Below, one piece after another: positions 45,137 to 54,000 of a stretch of 64,000 bases of DNA. The notes below the pieces were generated by a model. It ran no database searches and was not told the origin of the DNA. It was given only the letters and a program-made list of their open reading frames with translations. Where the stretch lies: contig NZ_KV880637.1 in the NCBI RefSeq assembly GCF_001907695.1, forward strand, positions 1,054,001-1,118,000, written 5' to 3'. The position numbers and the translations under genes are program-made. Origin of the DNA: Thalassospira sp. TSL5-1. Lineage in GTDB: Bacteria; Pseudomonadota; Alphaproteobacteria; Rhodospirillales; Thalassospiraceae. The number at the start of each line of letters is the position of its first letter. The first letter of the stretch is position 1.

Positions 45137-46366
45137 TCAGGCGGTCATTGCCGTATTTTCTGTTGCCTGTTTGGGCTTGGCAACCAGATGCGTCATCAGG
45201 TTGGCAAAAATGCCAAAGCCCAGCATACAGGTTGTCACCGGCCATAACCCGCTTTCAAAGTTATGTAACCAGCCCAGAAAAACCCCTGCCAGCGCCCCAC
45301 AGGAAAACTGCATGGTGCCCATAAGGGCGGTGGCGGTGCCGCCAATATGCGGGAAATACTGCATGAAGGATGCGGTGGCGTTGGGCGCGGTCAGGCCAAT
45401 GGCACCCACCGACACCATCACCAGCGGCACTACGACATAAAGCGATGGGGTAAAGAAATTGCAGGCGACAAACAGGGCCACTACCGCCACCAGTTGGACC
45501 ACCACGCCAATGGCCAGAATTTGATGGCATTCCATGCGTTTAAGCAACGGGTTGTTGATGCGGTTGCAAAACACGATGGTCAGCACATTTGCCCCGAACA
45601 GATAGGGGAAATGGGCGGCATCAACGCCGAAATAATCGATATACATAAAGGGCGAGTCGGTGAGGAAGCTGAACATCACCGCACTGGCCCCGGTATGGGC
45701 CATCATGAAACCCACCGCATTGCGGGTGCGCAAAACTTCCAGATAGGTCCACCAGACACGCCGGGCCGGGCCCGCATAACGCGGACGCAGTCGGGTGGTT
45801 TCGGGCAGTTTCATCCAGATCACAACCAGCATGATGCTGCCATAAATCACCAGCAGGACAAAAATCGACCGCCAGCTTGAAAAGGTTAGCAGGGCCGCGC
45901 CCACTGTGGGGGCGACCAGTGGCGCAATCATCATGATCACCGCGATCAGGGCGAACATGCGGGCGGCCTCCTTGCCATCAAACAAATCGCGCACCGATGC
46001 CCCAACAATCACCAGGGCAAAACCCCCGCCAATGGCCTGGATAAAGCGCATGATGTTCAGGGCAAGCGGGCTTTGCACCGTGAGGATAATGGCGCTGGCA
46101 AATACGTAAATGGCAAGTCCGGTGAGCGCGACAGGGCGGCGCCCCACCCGGTCCGACATTGGCCCGCCGGTAAGCTGCCCCAGGGCAAAGCCGATCAGAA
46201 AGCAGCTGATGGAGACTTCGACATCATGTATAGGCGCGCCAAAATCCTTTGCCATCGCCGGAATGGCGGGCAGGTAAGTATCAATCGCAAAGGGAGCGAT
46301 GGCGGTTAGCGCGGCCAGCAAAATGGCAAGCCGTTTGGTATTGAGCGCGGCAGCAGGGGTGGTCAT
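45137..46366 (-). CDS. Bcr/CflA family multidrug efflux MFS transporter
   Basis: A 409-residue twelve-helix major-facilitator exporter. The N-terminal IDTYLPAIPAMAKDFG, the LTGGPMSDRVGRRPVALTGL loop (motif A) and the FIQAIGGGFALVIVGASVRDLF segment are characteristic of Bcr/CflA drug/H+ antiporters. Actual substrates are unknown. It is separate from the DinB-family gene and ends near 45137. Confidence 0.93.
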   Translation of the reverse strand: MTTPAAALNTKRLAILLAALTAIAPFAIDTYLPAIPAMAKDFGAPIHDVEVSISCFLIGFALGQLTGGPMSDRVGRRPVALTGLAIYVFASAIILTVQSPLALNIMRFIQAIGGGFALVIVGASVRDLFDGKEAARMFALIAVIMMIAPLVAPTVGAALLTFSSWRSIFVLLVIYGSIMLVVIWMKLPETTRLRPRYAGPARRVWWTYLEVLRTRNAVGFMMAHTGASAVMFSFLTDSPFMYIDYFGVDAAHFPYLFGANVLTIVFCNRINNPLLKRMECHQILAIGVVVQLVAVVALFVACNFFTPSLYVVVPLVMVSVGAIGLTAPNATASFMQYFPHIGGTATALMGTMQFSCGALAGVFLGWLHNFESGLWPVTTCMLGFGIFANLMTHLVAKPKQATENTAMTA

Positions 46367-46626
46367 GGGGCAGTCCGATCCCGGTTTGTCTTCACGGTGA
46401 ATAGTGTTTTGCGGTTAAAGGTCGTGCTCGGGCGGACGGATTTTTTGCGCATGGTTTCCCTGCGCAAAATGATTTACGCCCGTCGGGTTTTCCCGATACG
46501 AACGCTTTGCCTGCCTGATATTGGATGAAACGATTCAATGATGTTTATTATCCATAAAAACCGGCGCGTTTCAAACAGGCATAATGATACAGCCCTGAAT
46601 GGCTGCCATGCAATTTTACAAATAAA
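46367..46626. other. Intergenic region between the MFS gene and the TRAP operon terminator
   Basis: No gene or strong repeat seen. It should contain the promoter of the MFS gene on the minus strand. Confidence 0.5.
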
Positions 46627-46656
46627 AAGGGGCATTCCGGTTTTGGAATGCCCCTT
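46627..46656 (-). terminator. Second hairpin after dctM
   Basis: Perfect 12-bp arms AAGGGGCATTCC (46627-46638) and GGAATGCCCCTT (46645-46656), with an A-run on the plus strand that becomes a U-run. Confidence 0.8.
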
Positions 46657-46716
46657 GAAGGTCAGCTCATATGGTGATGTTATACCTGTTCTCTATGAGT
46701 AAAACTTATTGAGAAC

Positions 46717-46744
46717 TGCACTGATCGGTTTCGATCAGTGCAGG
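46717..46744 (-). terminator. First hairpin immediately after dctM
   Basis: Perfect 12-bp arms CTGCACTGATCG (46717-46728) and CGATCAGTGCAG (46733-46744) around a 4-nt loop, 7 bp past the dctM stop. Confidence 0.7.
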
Positions 46745-46750
46745 TTGGTA

Positions 46751-48160
46751 TTAGTAATTCATCACCTTTTCCGGGCCCATGAGCAGGGTCGGAAGCCATG
46801 TGGAAATGGCGGGGATATAGGTGATGATGATCAGGAAGACCAGCAGGATCATCAGCCACGGGAAGGCGGCCTTGACCACCTTGAGCAGCGGCATCCCCGT
46901 TATGCCCGATGTGACAAACAGGTTAAGCCCCACTGGCGGCGTGATCATGCCGATTTCCATATTGACCACCATGATGATGCCAAGATGGATCGGGTCAATG
47001 CCCAGCTTCATGGCGATCGGGAACAGGATCGGTGCCATGATCATCAGGATGGCAGATGGTTCCATGAAGTTACCGGCAATCAGCAGGACGATATTGACGA
47101 CAATCAGGAAGCCCCAGGCCGGAAGGCCCCAGCCGATAATGGTTTCGGCAATGGTGTGCGGGATGCGTTCGGTTGTCAGCACATGGGCAAACAGCATGGC
47201 ATTGGCAATGATGAACATCAGCATGATGGTCACTTTGCCCGCCTCGAGCAGGACGTGACGGATGTCCTTGTCAAAGGGCAGCAGGACAATCGCTTTGCCC
47301 ATCAGGCCGATATTGCGCGTGGCAATGGCACCAAAGCCGGTATTGCCGCCTTCAGGGATCCAGGGCTGCTCCTTGATCGGGCCCATGTCGCGATAAAACA
47401 GCACGGCAACAAGCATGGCATAGAAGGACGCTACGGCGGCAGCTTCGGTCGGGGTGAAGACCCCGCCATAAATGCCGCCCATGATTAGAACAACCAGGAG
47501 CAGGCCGCCAGAAGCCGAAAGCAGGCTGCCCCCCCATTTACCAAGGCTGGGGCGGTCCTGTTTGGGCAGTTTTTTGATTTTTGCGACAATGTAAATTGCC
47601 AGCATCAGCATGATGCCCACCATCAGGCCCGGAATAACGCCGCCCAGGAACATACGGCCGACCGAAACCTGTGTTGCGGCGGCATACACCACCATCACGA
47701 TGGAGGGCGGGATCAGAATGCCAAGTGTCCCGGCATTACAGATCACACCGGCAGCAAAGCTTTGCGGATAGCCCGATTTGACCATGCCGGCAATGACGAT
47801 GGAACCAATGGCGACAACCGTCGCCGGAGAGGAGCCGGAAACAGCCGCAAACAACATGCAGGCCAGAACCGATGCCATTGCCAGGCCACCGGGAAACCAG
47901 CCCACGGAATTGACGGCAAAATTGATCAGGCGGCGGGCGACGCCCCCGGTTGAGAGAAAGGTGGAGGCAAGAATGAAATAAGGAATGGCGAGAAGAGTGT
48001 AATGCTCCATCCCGCTGAAAAGTTTTTCTGCCAGTGTGGCGAGGCTGTCACTGCCAAAAAGCAGGATGGTTGCCAGCGATGACACACCCAGCGACAGCGC
48101 GATGGGGGCGCCAAACGCCATCATCGCAAAAAGCAGAACAAACAGGAATGCAATGGTCAT
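46751..48160 (-). CDS. dctM: TRAP transporter large permease, DctM
   Basis: A 469-residue inner-membrane protein with about 12-13 helices, the ion-coupled translocator of C4-dicarboxylate TRAP systems. It begins MTIAFLFVLLFAMMAFGAPIALSLG and keeps the GGVARRLINFAVNSVGWFPGG and GMITPPVGLNLFVTSGI segments of DctM. It is somewhat longer than usual because of a soluble loop near 255-310 (EQPWIPEGGNTGFGA region). Third gene of dctPQM, 23 bp after dctQ. Confidence 0.93.
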   Translation of the reverse strand: MTIAFLFVLLFAMMAFGAPIALSLGVSSLATILLFGSDSLATLAEKLFSGMEHYTLLAIPYFILASTFLSTGGVARRLINFAVNSVGWFPGGLAMASVLACMLFAAVSGSSPATVVAIGSIVIAGMVKSGYPQSFAAGVICNAGTLGILIPPSIVMVVYAAATQVSVGRMFLGGVIPGLMVGIMLMLAIYIVAKIKKLPKQDRPSLGKWGGSLLSASGGLLLVVLIMGGIYGGVFTPTEAAAVASFYAMLVAVLFYRDMGPIKEQPWIPEGGNTGFGAIATRNIGLMGKAIVLLPFDKDIRHVLLEAGKVTIMLMFIIANAMLFAHVLTTERIPHTIAETIIGWGLPAWGFLIVVNIVLLIAGNFMEPSAILMIMAPILFPIAMKLGIDPIHLGIIMVVNMEIGMITPPVGLNLFVTSGITGMPLLKVVKAAFPWLMILLVFLIIITYIPAISTWLPTLLMGPEKVMNY

Positions 48161-48183
48161 GGGAAGCGATTCCTCTTTGCGGC

Positions 48184-48756
48184 TTAGGATGCAGAACGGT
48201 GTGAACCGCCCTGTGCATCGTCGTTGACATCGGCCTTGCCGCCAAGCTGGTCAATGGCTTCGCGGGCTTCATCGGCAAGGGTAAAGCCGACCTGTTTGCC
48301 GGTAATGATCCGCCATCCTACCTGGGCCAGACGAAACGCCAGCAGTGCGCCGCCAACCGGCATGATCAGATAAACCACCCACAGCATCACGGGGGAATCT
48401 TCGGCTTCCATTTCCAGCATGTGGTTAAAGGCCACCAGTTCCCAGCCGCCTTTGGTGATCCAGAAGCAGTAAAGTAGGCCGGATGCGACAATGATCAGGC
48501 CGATAACGCGCTGAAAGGTTGCCGGAAACAGTTTCACCAGCGCATCAACACCAATATGACTGCCAATCTTGACCCCGTAGGACATGCCAAACAGGATCAG
48601 CCAGGCAAACAGAAACTGGGTTGTTTCCAATGCCCATGTGATGCCGGAATTAAACACATACCGGGCAATGACATTGGCGAAGGTAAGTGTAGTCATAGCG
48701 GCGAGCAGGAGGGCAATGAAGCCCTCCTCCAGCCGGTTAACGACCGTCGAGATCAT
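48184..48756 (-). CDS. dctQ: TRAP transporter small permease, DctQ
   Basis: A 190-residue four-helix membrane subunit with the DctQ pattern (TLTFANVIARYVFNSGITWALETTQFLFAWLILFGMSYG). The C-terminal ~45 residues are hydrophilic. It pairs with DctM and lies 37 bp downstream of dctP. Confidence 0.9.
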   Translation of the reverse strand: MISTVVNRLEEGFIALLLAAMTTLTFANVIARYVFNSGITWALETTQFLFAWLILFGMSYGVKIGSHIGVDALVKLFPATFQRVIGLIIVASGLLYCFWITKGGWELVAFNHMLEMEAEDSPVMLWVVYLIMPVGGALLAFRLAQVGWRIITGKQVGFTLADEAREAIDQLGGKADVNDDAQGGSHRSAS

Positions 48757-48793
48757 CGTAAACGGTCCCTTATCCAGAAAGATTTACAGGGAA

Positions 48794-49789
48794 TTACTTG
48801 TTGCAGGCCGCAGCGGCATCAATCAGGTCCTGACCAATTTCGCCCGAGAACTGGTTCCAGACCGGCTTCATCGCTGTCTGCCAGTCCTTGAACTGTGCAT
48901 CGGTCAGTTCGATCAGGTTGGTTTCACCGGAATCGATGACTTCCTGGCGCTGCTGTGCGGTCAGTTCCGCAGCCAGATCGTTGCCATATTTGGTAGCTTC
49001 CTGCATTGCCTGGGTCAGACCATCACGGATTTCCGGGTCCAGACCATCCCACCATTTGGTCGAGGTCACGACCATATAATCCAGCAGGCCGTGGTTGGAT
49101 TCGGTGATGTAATCCTGCACTTCGTAGAATTTCTGCGAATAGATGTTCGACCAGGTGTTTTCCTGACCATCAACAACGCCGGTCTGAAGGGCCGAATAGG
49201 TTTCGGAGAAAGCCATTTTCTGCGGAACCGCATCGACAGCTTCAAACTGGGCCGCCAGAACGTCCGAGCTTTGAATACGGAACTTCAGGCCCTTGGCATC
49301 GGCCGGTTCGCGCAGCGGCTTGTTGGCCGAAAGCTGCTTGAGACCATTGTGCCAGTAGCCAACGCCGGTCAGGCCCTTGTCGGACATGGCGTTAAACAGG
49401 CTTTTGCCATTTTCGCTGTCCTGGAAGCAGGTCACGGCGTTCATGTCTTTAAACAGGAACGGAAGGTCGTAAATGCCGAGCTTTTTGGTCCATTTGCCAA
49501 ATTTGGCCAGCGACGGTGCACCAAACTGTACGTCACCGCGCAGAATGGCCGGCAGAACCTTGTCGTCGTTAAAAAGCTGCGAGTTCGGATAAATTTCGAC
49601 TTTAACCTTGTCGCCCAGGATTTCTTCTGCACGTTTTTTGAAATAATCGGCAGCTTTACCCTTTGGGGTGTTGGGGGCAACAACGTGCGAAAATTTGATA
49701 ATTTCCTGCGCCGATGCGCTGTAAGCCATGCCGAGGCCAGCCAGCAGAGCGGTGCTTGCGATCAAGATTTTTTTGGTAACCGGACGCAT
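48794..49789 (-). CDS. dctP: C4-dicarboxylate TRAP solute receptor, DctP
   Basis: A 331-residue periplasmic receptor. The signal peptide ends after about residue 27 (AYSASA), followed by QEIIKFSHVVAPNTPKGKAADYF, close to known DctP proteins. The TRAP-specific carboxylate Arg is expected in LKFRIQSSDV and the TGVVDGQENTWSNI region is typical. The ATG at 49789 has AGGGAG upstream. It is first in dctPQM and is served by a sigma-54 promoter at 49884-49899. dctD and dctB lie directly upstream, supporting C4-dicarboxylates (succinate, malate, fumarate) as substrates. Confidence 0.94.
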   Translation of the reverse strand: MRPVTKKILIASTALLAGLGMAYSASAQEIIKFSHVVAPNTPKGKAADYFKKRAEEILGDKVKVEIYPNSQLFNDDKVLPAILRGDVQFGAPSLAKFGKWTKKLGIYDLPFLFKDMNAVTCFQDSENGKSLFNAMSDKGLTGVGYWHNGLKQLSANKPLREPADAKGLKFRIQSSDVLAAQFEAVDAVPQKMAFSETYSALQTGVVDGQENTWSNIYSQKFYEVQDYITESNHGLLDYMVVTSTKWWDGLDPEIRDGLTQAMQEATKYGNDLAAELTAQQRQEVIDSGETNLIELTDAQFKDWQTAMKPVWNQFSGEIGQDLIDAAAACNK

Positions 49790-49883
49790 ACATATTCTCC
49801 CTAAAAGTCAAATGCGTTTTCCCAATTGTGCGCCCTTGATAAGGCGTCATTCTGTCCCGCCGTGGCAGGCGCTGCCCAAGTTA

Positions 49884-49899
49884 AGCAAATCCCGGGCCA
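49884..49899 (-). promoter_or_regulatory. Sigma-54 promoter of dctPQM
   Basis: On the minus strand TGGCCCGGGATTTGCT matches the -24/-12 consensus TGGCACG-N4-TTGCT with a single mismatch and exact spacing. The -12 element is about 95 bp from the dctP start. The adjacent gene encodes a DctD-type sigma-54 activator. Confidence 0.85.
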
Positions 49900-50001
49900 G
49901 TTTGTTGTGCACGCTATAACCTTAAAGCATATCAGCTATTTGGCTTGCTTTCGGGTAATGGTGCAATGCAGTGTAAGTTGTTATTTTTGTTATGATTCCC
50001 G

Positions 50002-50036
50002 CACACAGAAAATAATATCTGTGTGGTTTTTCGCAC
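50002..50036. promoter_or_regulatory. Candidate DctD upstream activator sites
   Basis: CACACAGA (50002-50009) and TCTGTGTG (50018-50025) form a perfect 8-bp inverted repeat. A second, overlapping pair TGTGTGG / CGCACA continues to about 50036. They lie 100-150 bp upstream of the sigma-54 promoter, the usual place for activator binding. Confidence 0.55.
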
Positions 50037-50230
50037 ATAATATCTGAATGTCAGAAGTCATCCTGAGACAGCATGTGGGAATTTTACGCGAAATACCATG
50101 AAAAAACGCGCTTGTTATTCGCGTCTAAGTTTTATTTACCGTGCTGGCCGGCGGTGTTTGGCAGGACAAATCGCCGGGGTGACATCGCACCAGCCGGAAA
50201 CACTTTGGACCTTGTGAGGGAGAAGTCCGG

Positions 50231-51589
50231 TTATTCGGTATCGGTGCGATTGCGGAAATCGGCCGGGGAAATTTCGTATTTCGCCAGTTTGTCGTAAAAG
50301 GTTTTGCGCGGTACCGCCAGCGTTGCCACGGTGGCGGTTACATTGCCACCATGTTTGCGCAGGGCCTCGCAGATCAGGTTTTTCTCAAACGCTTCAACCT
50401 GGCGGGGCAGGGGCAATGTGGGGTCGGCGTTGCCGGTATTGTCCCCTGCCAGGCTTTCAAGGCCCAGAACACGCCTTTCGGCGGCATTGCGCAATTCGCG
50501 CACATTGCCGGGCCAGTCATAGCTGGTGAATTTTGCCAGTTCGTCGGGGCTCAGGGGCTCGAAACTGCGGCCAAAGCGGTCTTCCGCCTGTTTGAGGAAA
50601 TGCTGAAACAAAAGCGGGATGTCGTCCTTGCGTTCGCGAAGGGGCGGGATGTGCAGTTGTACGACATTGAGGCGATAATACAGGTCTTCGCGAAATTCAC
50701 CGCGTGAGGCAGCCTCGCGCAGATCCACCTTGGTGGCGGCAACAACGCGCAAATCAATCGGCTGCACCGTGTTGGAGCCAAGACGTTCCAGAGCGCGTTC
50801 CTGCAACACGCGCAAAAGCCTGATTTGCAGCGAAAGCGGCATGCTTTCGATTTCATCAAGAAAAACTGTGCCTTTATGGGCAAATTCAAATTTGCCAATC
50901 CGTTTGCGGTCCGCCCCGGTAAAGGCTCCGGCTTCATGGCCGAAAAGCTCCGATTCAATCAGGTTTTCGGGCACTGCTCCGCAATTAATGGCAACAAATG
51001 GTCCGGTCCGGCCCGACATATCATGCAGGGTGCGGGCGACAACTTCTTTGCCAGCGCCGGTTTCGCCATTGATCAGCACATGGGCATTGGTCGGCGCGAT
51101 ATTGCCAATCAGGCTGCGGAGCCGTTCCATCGCCGGGGTGCGGCCAATCAGGCCATTGCTGGCGGGCAGGTGGCGGGCCAGTTCGGCCTTTAGGGCGCGG
51201 TTTTCGCTTTGCAGGCGGCGATGCGCACAGGCGCGGCGCACAACATCGACGAAATAATCCGGCGCAAAGGGTTTTTCGATAAAGTCAAAGGCCCCACTGC
51301 GCATGGCCTTGACGGCAGTTGCCACATCGCCATGCCCCGTCACCAGAATAACCGGCATTTCCGCATCCAGTTCGATGGTGCGTTTCAAAAGCTCCATACC
51401 GGTCATTTTCGGCATGCGAATGTCGGTGACCAGAATACCCGGCCAGCCATTGGCAATGCGGTCGAGTGCCTTTTCCGGCTTTTCAAAGCATTCAACCGGG
51501 ATATCCGCCAGTTCCAGCGTTTGCTGTGCGGCTTCCCGCACATCGGCATCATCATCGACAAACAGCACATGTTCGCAGGGGTGGGTCAC
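50231..51589 (-). CDS. dctD: C4-dicarboxylate response regulator DctD (sigma-54 activator)
   Basis: A 452-residue NtrC-type activator: receiver domain (about 1-125, phospho-acceptor D56 in ILVTDIRMP), AAA+ sigma-54 interaction domain (about 145-370, Walker A GETGAGKE and the GAFTGA-type loop EAGAFTGADRKR), and a C-terminal Fis-like helix-turn-helix (VTATVATLAVPRKTFYDKLAKY). It is activated by DctB and switches on the sigma-54 promoter of dctP directly downstream. Its start overlaps the dctB stop by 4 bp. Confidence 0.95.
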   Translation of the reverse strand: MTHPCEHVLFVDDDADVREAAQQTLELADIPVECFEKPEKALDRIANGWPGILVTDIRMPKMTGMELLKRTIELDAEMPVILVTGHGDVATAVKAMRSGAFDFIEKPFAPDYFVDVVRRACAHRRLQSENRALKAELARHLPASNGLIGRTPAMERLRSLIGNIAPTNAHVLINGETGAGKEVVARTLHDMSGRTGPFVAINCGAVPENLIESELFGHEAGAFTGADRKRIGKFEFAHKGTVFLDEIESMPLSLQIRLLRVLQERALERLGSNTVQPIDLRVVAATKVDLREAASRGEFREDLYYRLNVVQLHIPPLRERKDDIPLLFQHFLKQAEDRFGRSFEPLSPDELAKFTSYDWPGNVRELRNAAERRVLGLESLAGDNTGNADPTLPLPRQVEAFEKNLICEALRKHGGNVTATVATLAVPRKTFYDKLAKYEISPADFRNRTDTE

Positions 51590-53790
51590 TGCTTATCCTT
51601 TGGTCGCGGCACGGAAGGGGATCGGATGATCGTATTTCGTTGTTCATCGGGCTGGCCGTTGCTCATCACGGGGCGTTGGCGGGCATCAGCCTTTTGAAAA
51701 ACGTCTTTATCGTCGGGTGTTTTAGCACCGGCTGCCTGCTGCGTCGAGCCATTGCGCCCCGAAGGGCCGGTGTTGGTTTTATCGGCGTTACGCAATTCGA
51801 CAATAAAACACGCCCCGCCATCCGGGCCGGGTTGATTTTCGGCGCGAATGGTGCCGCCAAAACTGCGTAAAATGCCATAACAGATCGAAAGGCCCAGGCC
51901 CAAACCGTCGCCAAAGGGTTTGGTGGTGAAAAACGGGTCAAAAAGCTGGTGCATGGTCTGTTCGGAAATGCCGGACCCGTTATCGCGCACGGCCACTAGA
52001 ACGCGGTCACTGTGGCAGGTGATGTCAAGGTCAATGCGGGCATCATCCTGATCGCGGCTGGCATCGGCAGCATTGGTCAGCAGATTGACAAAAACCTGTT
52101 CCAGCTGGGTTTCTTCGGCGATGACGAAATGTGTTGCTTCGGGCCGGGCAAAATGAATGACGGCAGTGCCGATGCGCCCGGTTTCGCGCACCAGGTCAAC
52201 GGCCTTTTGAATGGCGTGGGCGAGGTTCACCGGGCCGCTGTCATATTCGGGGCGGCGGGCAAATGTTTTAAGATGGTTGGTGATGCGGCCCATGCGTTCG
52301 GTCAGCTCGGCAATTCGGCTTAGGTTGCGTTCTACCGGTTCGGTCTGGCCGCGGGCAAAAAACTGGCGCGCATTGTCGGCATAGCTGCGAATGGCGGTCA
52401 GGGGCTGGTTAATCTCGTGGGCAATCCCGGCGGACATTTGGCCCAATGCGGCCAGTTTACCGGCCTGGACCAGTTCGGCCTGGGCGGTGCGCAGGGCGTC
52501 TTCGGTGCGCTGGCGTTCGGCAATTTCGTCGGCCAGCCGCGCGTTGGTATCCATCAAGTCGGCGGTGCGCAGCTTCACCTGGTGTTCAAGTTCACGTTGC
52601 GACCAGTCACGGATTTCAAGCTGTTCCAGCATGGCACGGCGACGCTGCAACATGGTGAAGATGGACCCCATGATGATGATGTGAATGGCCCCGGCAATAA
52701 AGGCAACGGCCATAATCGACTGATCAAGCACGGTTTTGTCCGTGAGCAGGAAAATGCGCCATCCCTGACGGGGCAATGTGCTGCCGATGGTTAAATATCG
52801 CGTGATGGAGGGGGAAACCGGGTCGTTTTTCTGTTGTGTTTCGGTGGATGGTTCGGGGAAACCGGCAACGGAAGGGCGGATATTTTCTGTGTTGTGTTTT
52901 GCTGATGGAGCTGTTGCGCCGTCATCTTCTGGCCGGTCATCTTCGGGGATGGTATCGACGTTGATCGGGTTCTCGGGGGCGATGGCGGCAAGTTCGAGGG
53001 TGGACATGACACCGTCTTGCGGCCAGTCGCCTTTTGTTACCGGCATCGGTGTCAGGGGATAGTCGCCATATTTAAGCGACTTCATTACATCGCTGCGTTG
53101 ATTGTCGGGCAGGCCGCGCAAATCGCGAAACCGCCATTCGGGGTGCGATGAAATAATGACAATGCCGTTTTCATCCTCGACCAGCACACTTTCGCCGCCG
53201 CGTGCCCAGCGTTTCACCAGGGTTTCAAGGTGGGTTTTGACCACCATCACCCCGGCAATCTCCCGGCCGTTAATCAGGACCGGGTGGGAAATATAATAAC
53301 CCGGCACGTTTGAGGTGATGCCAAAGGCAAAATAATGCCCGGTATTGCCTGCCATTGCCTGCTTGAAATAGGGACGAAAACCAAAATTGCGCCCAATAAA
53401 GGAGGCGTCGCTGTTCCAGTTGCTTGCTGCAATTGTTGCGCCGGTTTTATCCATGAAATAGATATCCGACGCGCCGCTGTCCGCCGCCAGCTTTTCAAGA
53501 TAGCGATTGACCTCGTTGGTATCGGCTGCAGTCGGGTGGGGCTTTTCTGCCAGCGCAATGATGCGGCGGTCTGATGCCAGGGTGATGGGCAGATATTCAT
53601 GTTCCTTGATCGCCCCTTGCAGGTTGGAGCGATAAAGTTCCAGTTTATTGCGGCCTTCCTCTTCGAGCGTGACAAGACGGCTTTCGCGCCAGCCCTGCAT
53701 GCTGATGAAAACTGTAACCGGCAGCAGTAACAGCATGCCCACCAGCACAAAACGTGCAGTACGGCGAACGGATCGTGACGTTTTTAGCAT
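51586..53790 (-). CDS. dctB: C4-dicarboxylate sensor histidine kinase DctB
   Basis: A 734-residue membrane kinase: helix 1 at about 12-31, a periplasmic double-PAS (dCache-like) ligand domain to about 350, helix 2 at about 358-380, a coiled coil (about 385-440), the HisKA box with H458 in GIAHEINQPLTAIR, and an HATPase domain (NLLTNAADAS, DNGSGIS, DGLGLGLSI). Odd features are an acidic, Pro-rich, probably disordered insert of ~58 residues (272-330) just before the last periplasmic strand and a hydrophilic tail of ~65 residues after the kinase domain. Coupled to dctD. Confidence 0.94.
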   Translation of the reverse strand: MLKTSRSVRRTARFVLVGMLLLLPVTVFISMQGWRESRLVTLEEEGRNKLELYRSNLQGAIKEHEYLPITLASDRRIIALAEKPHPTAADTNEVNRYLEKLAADSGASDIYFMDKTGATIAASNWNSDASFIGRNFGFRPYFKQAMAGNTGHYFAFGITSNVPGYYISHPVLINGREIAGVMVVKTHLETLVKRWARGGESVLVEDENGIVIISSHPEWRFRDLRGLPDNQRSDVMKSLKYGDYPLTPMPVTKGDWPQDGVMSTLELAAIAPENPINVDTIPEDDRPEDDGATAPSAKHNTENIRPSVAGFPEPSTETQQKNDPVSPSITRYLTIGSTLPRQGWRIFLLTDKTVLDQSIMAVAFIAGAIHIIIMGSIFTMLQRRRAMLEQLEIRDWSQRELEHQVKLRTADLMDTNARLADEIAERQRTEDALRTAQAELVQAGKLAALGQMSAGIAHEINQPLTAIRSYADNARQFFARGQTEPVERNLSRIAELTERMGRITNHLKTFARRPEYDSGPVNLAHAIQKAVDLVRETGRIGTAVIHFARPEATHFVIAEETQLEQVFVNLLTNAADASRDQDDARIDLDITCHSDRVLVAVRDNGSGISEQTMHQLFDPFFTTKPFGDGLGLGLSICYGILRSFGGTIRAENQPGPDGGACFIVELRNADKTNTGPSGRNGSTQQAAGAKTPDDKDVFQKADARQRPVMSNGQPDEQRNTIIRSPSVPRPKDKQ

Positions 53791-54000
53791 GCTGTCAGAC
53801 GTTTCCCGGTTTGCAAGGCGGCTTTATGATCGATGGGGCGTTTTTCTTTGCGGTTCTTTATACGCCGCTATGGCCGTGATTTCATCCCTGTTTGATGACA
53901 GGCAGGGGGATTTCAGGGAAAGATTTTTTCCGGGGGCTGGTAATTGTTTTTGTCTGTTTTATAACAGGGGAACCGGCCCTGTTCTGGCGGCCTGGCAAGC

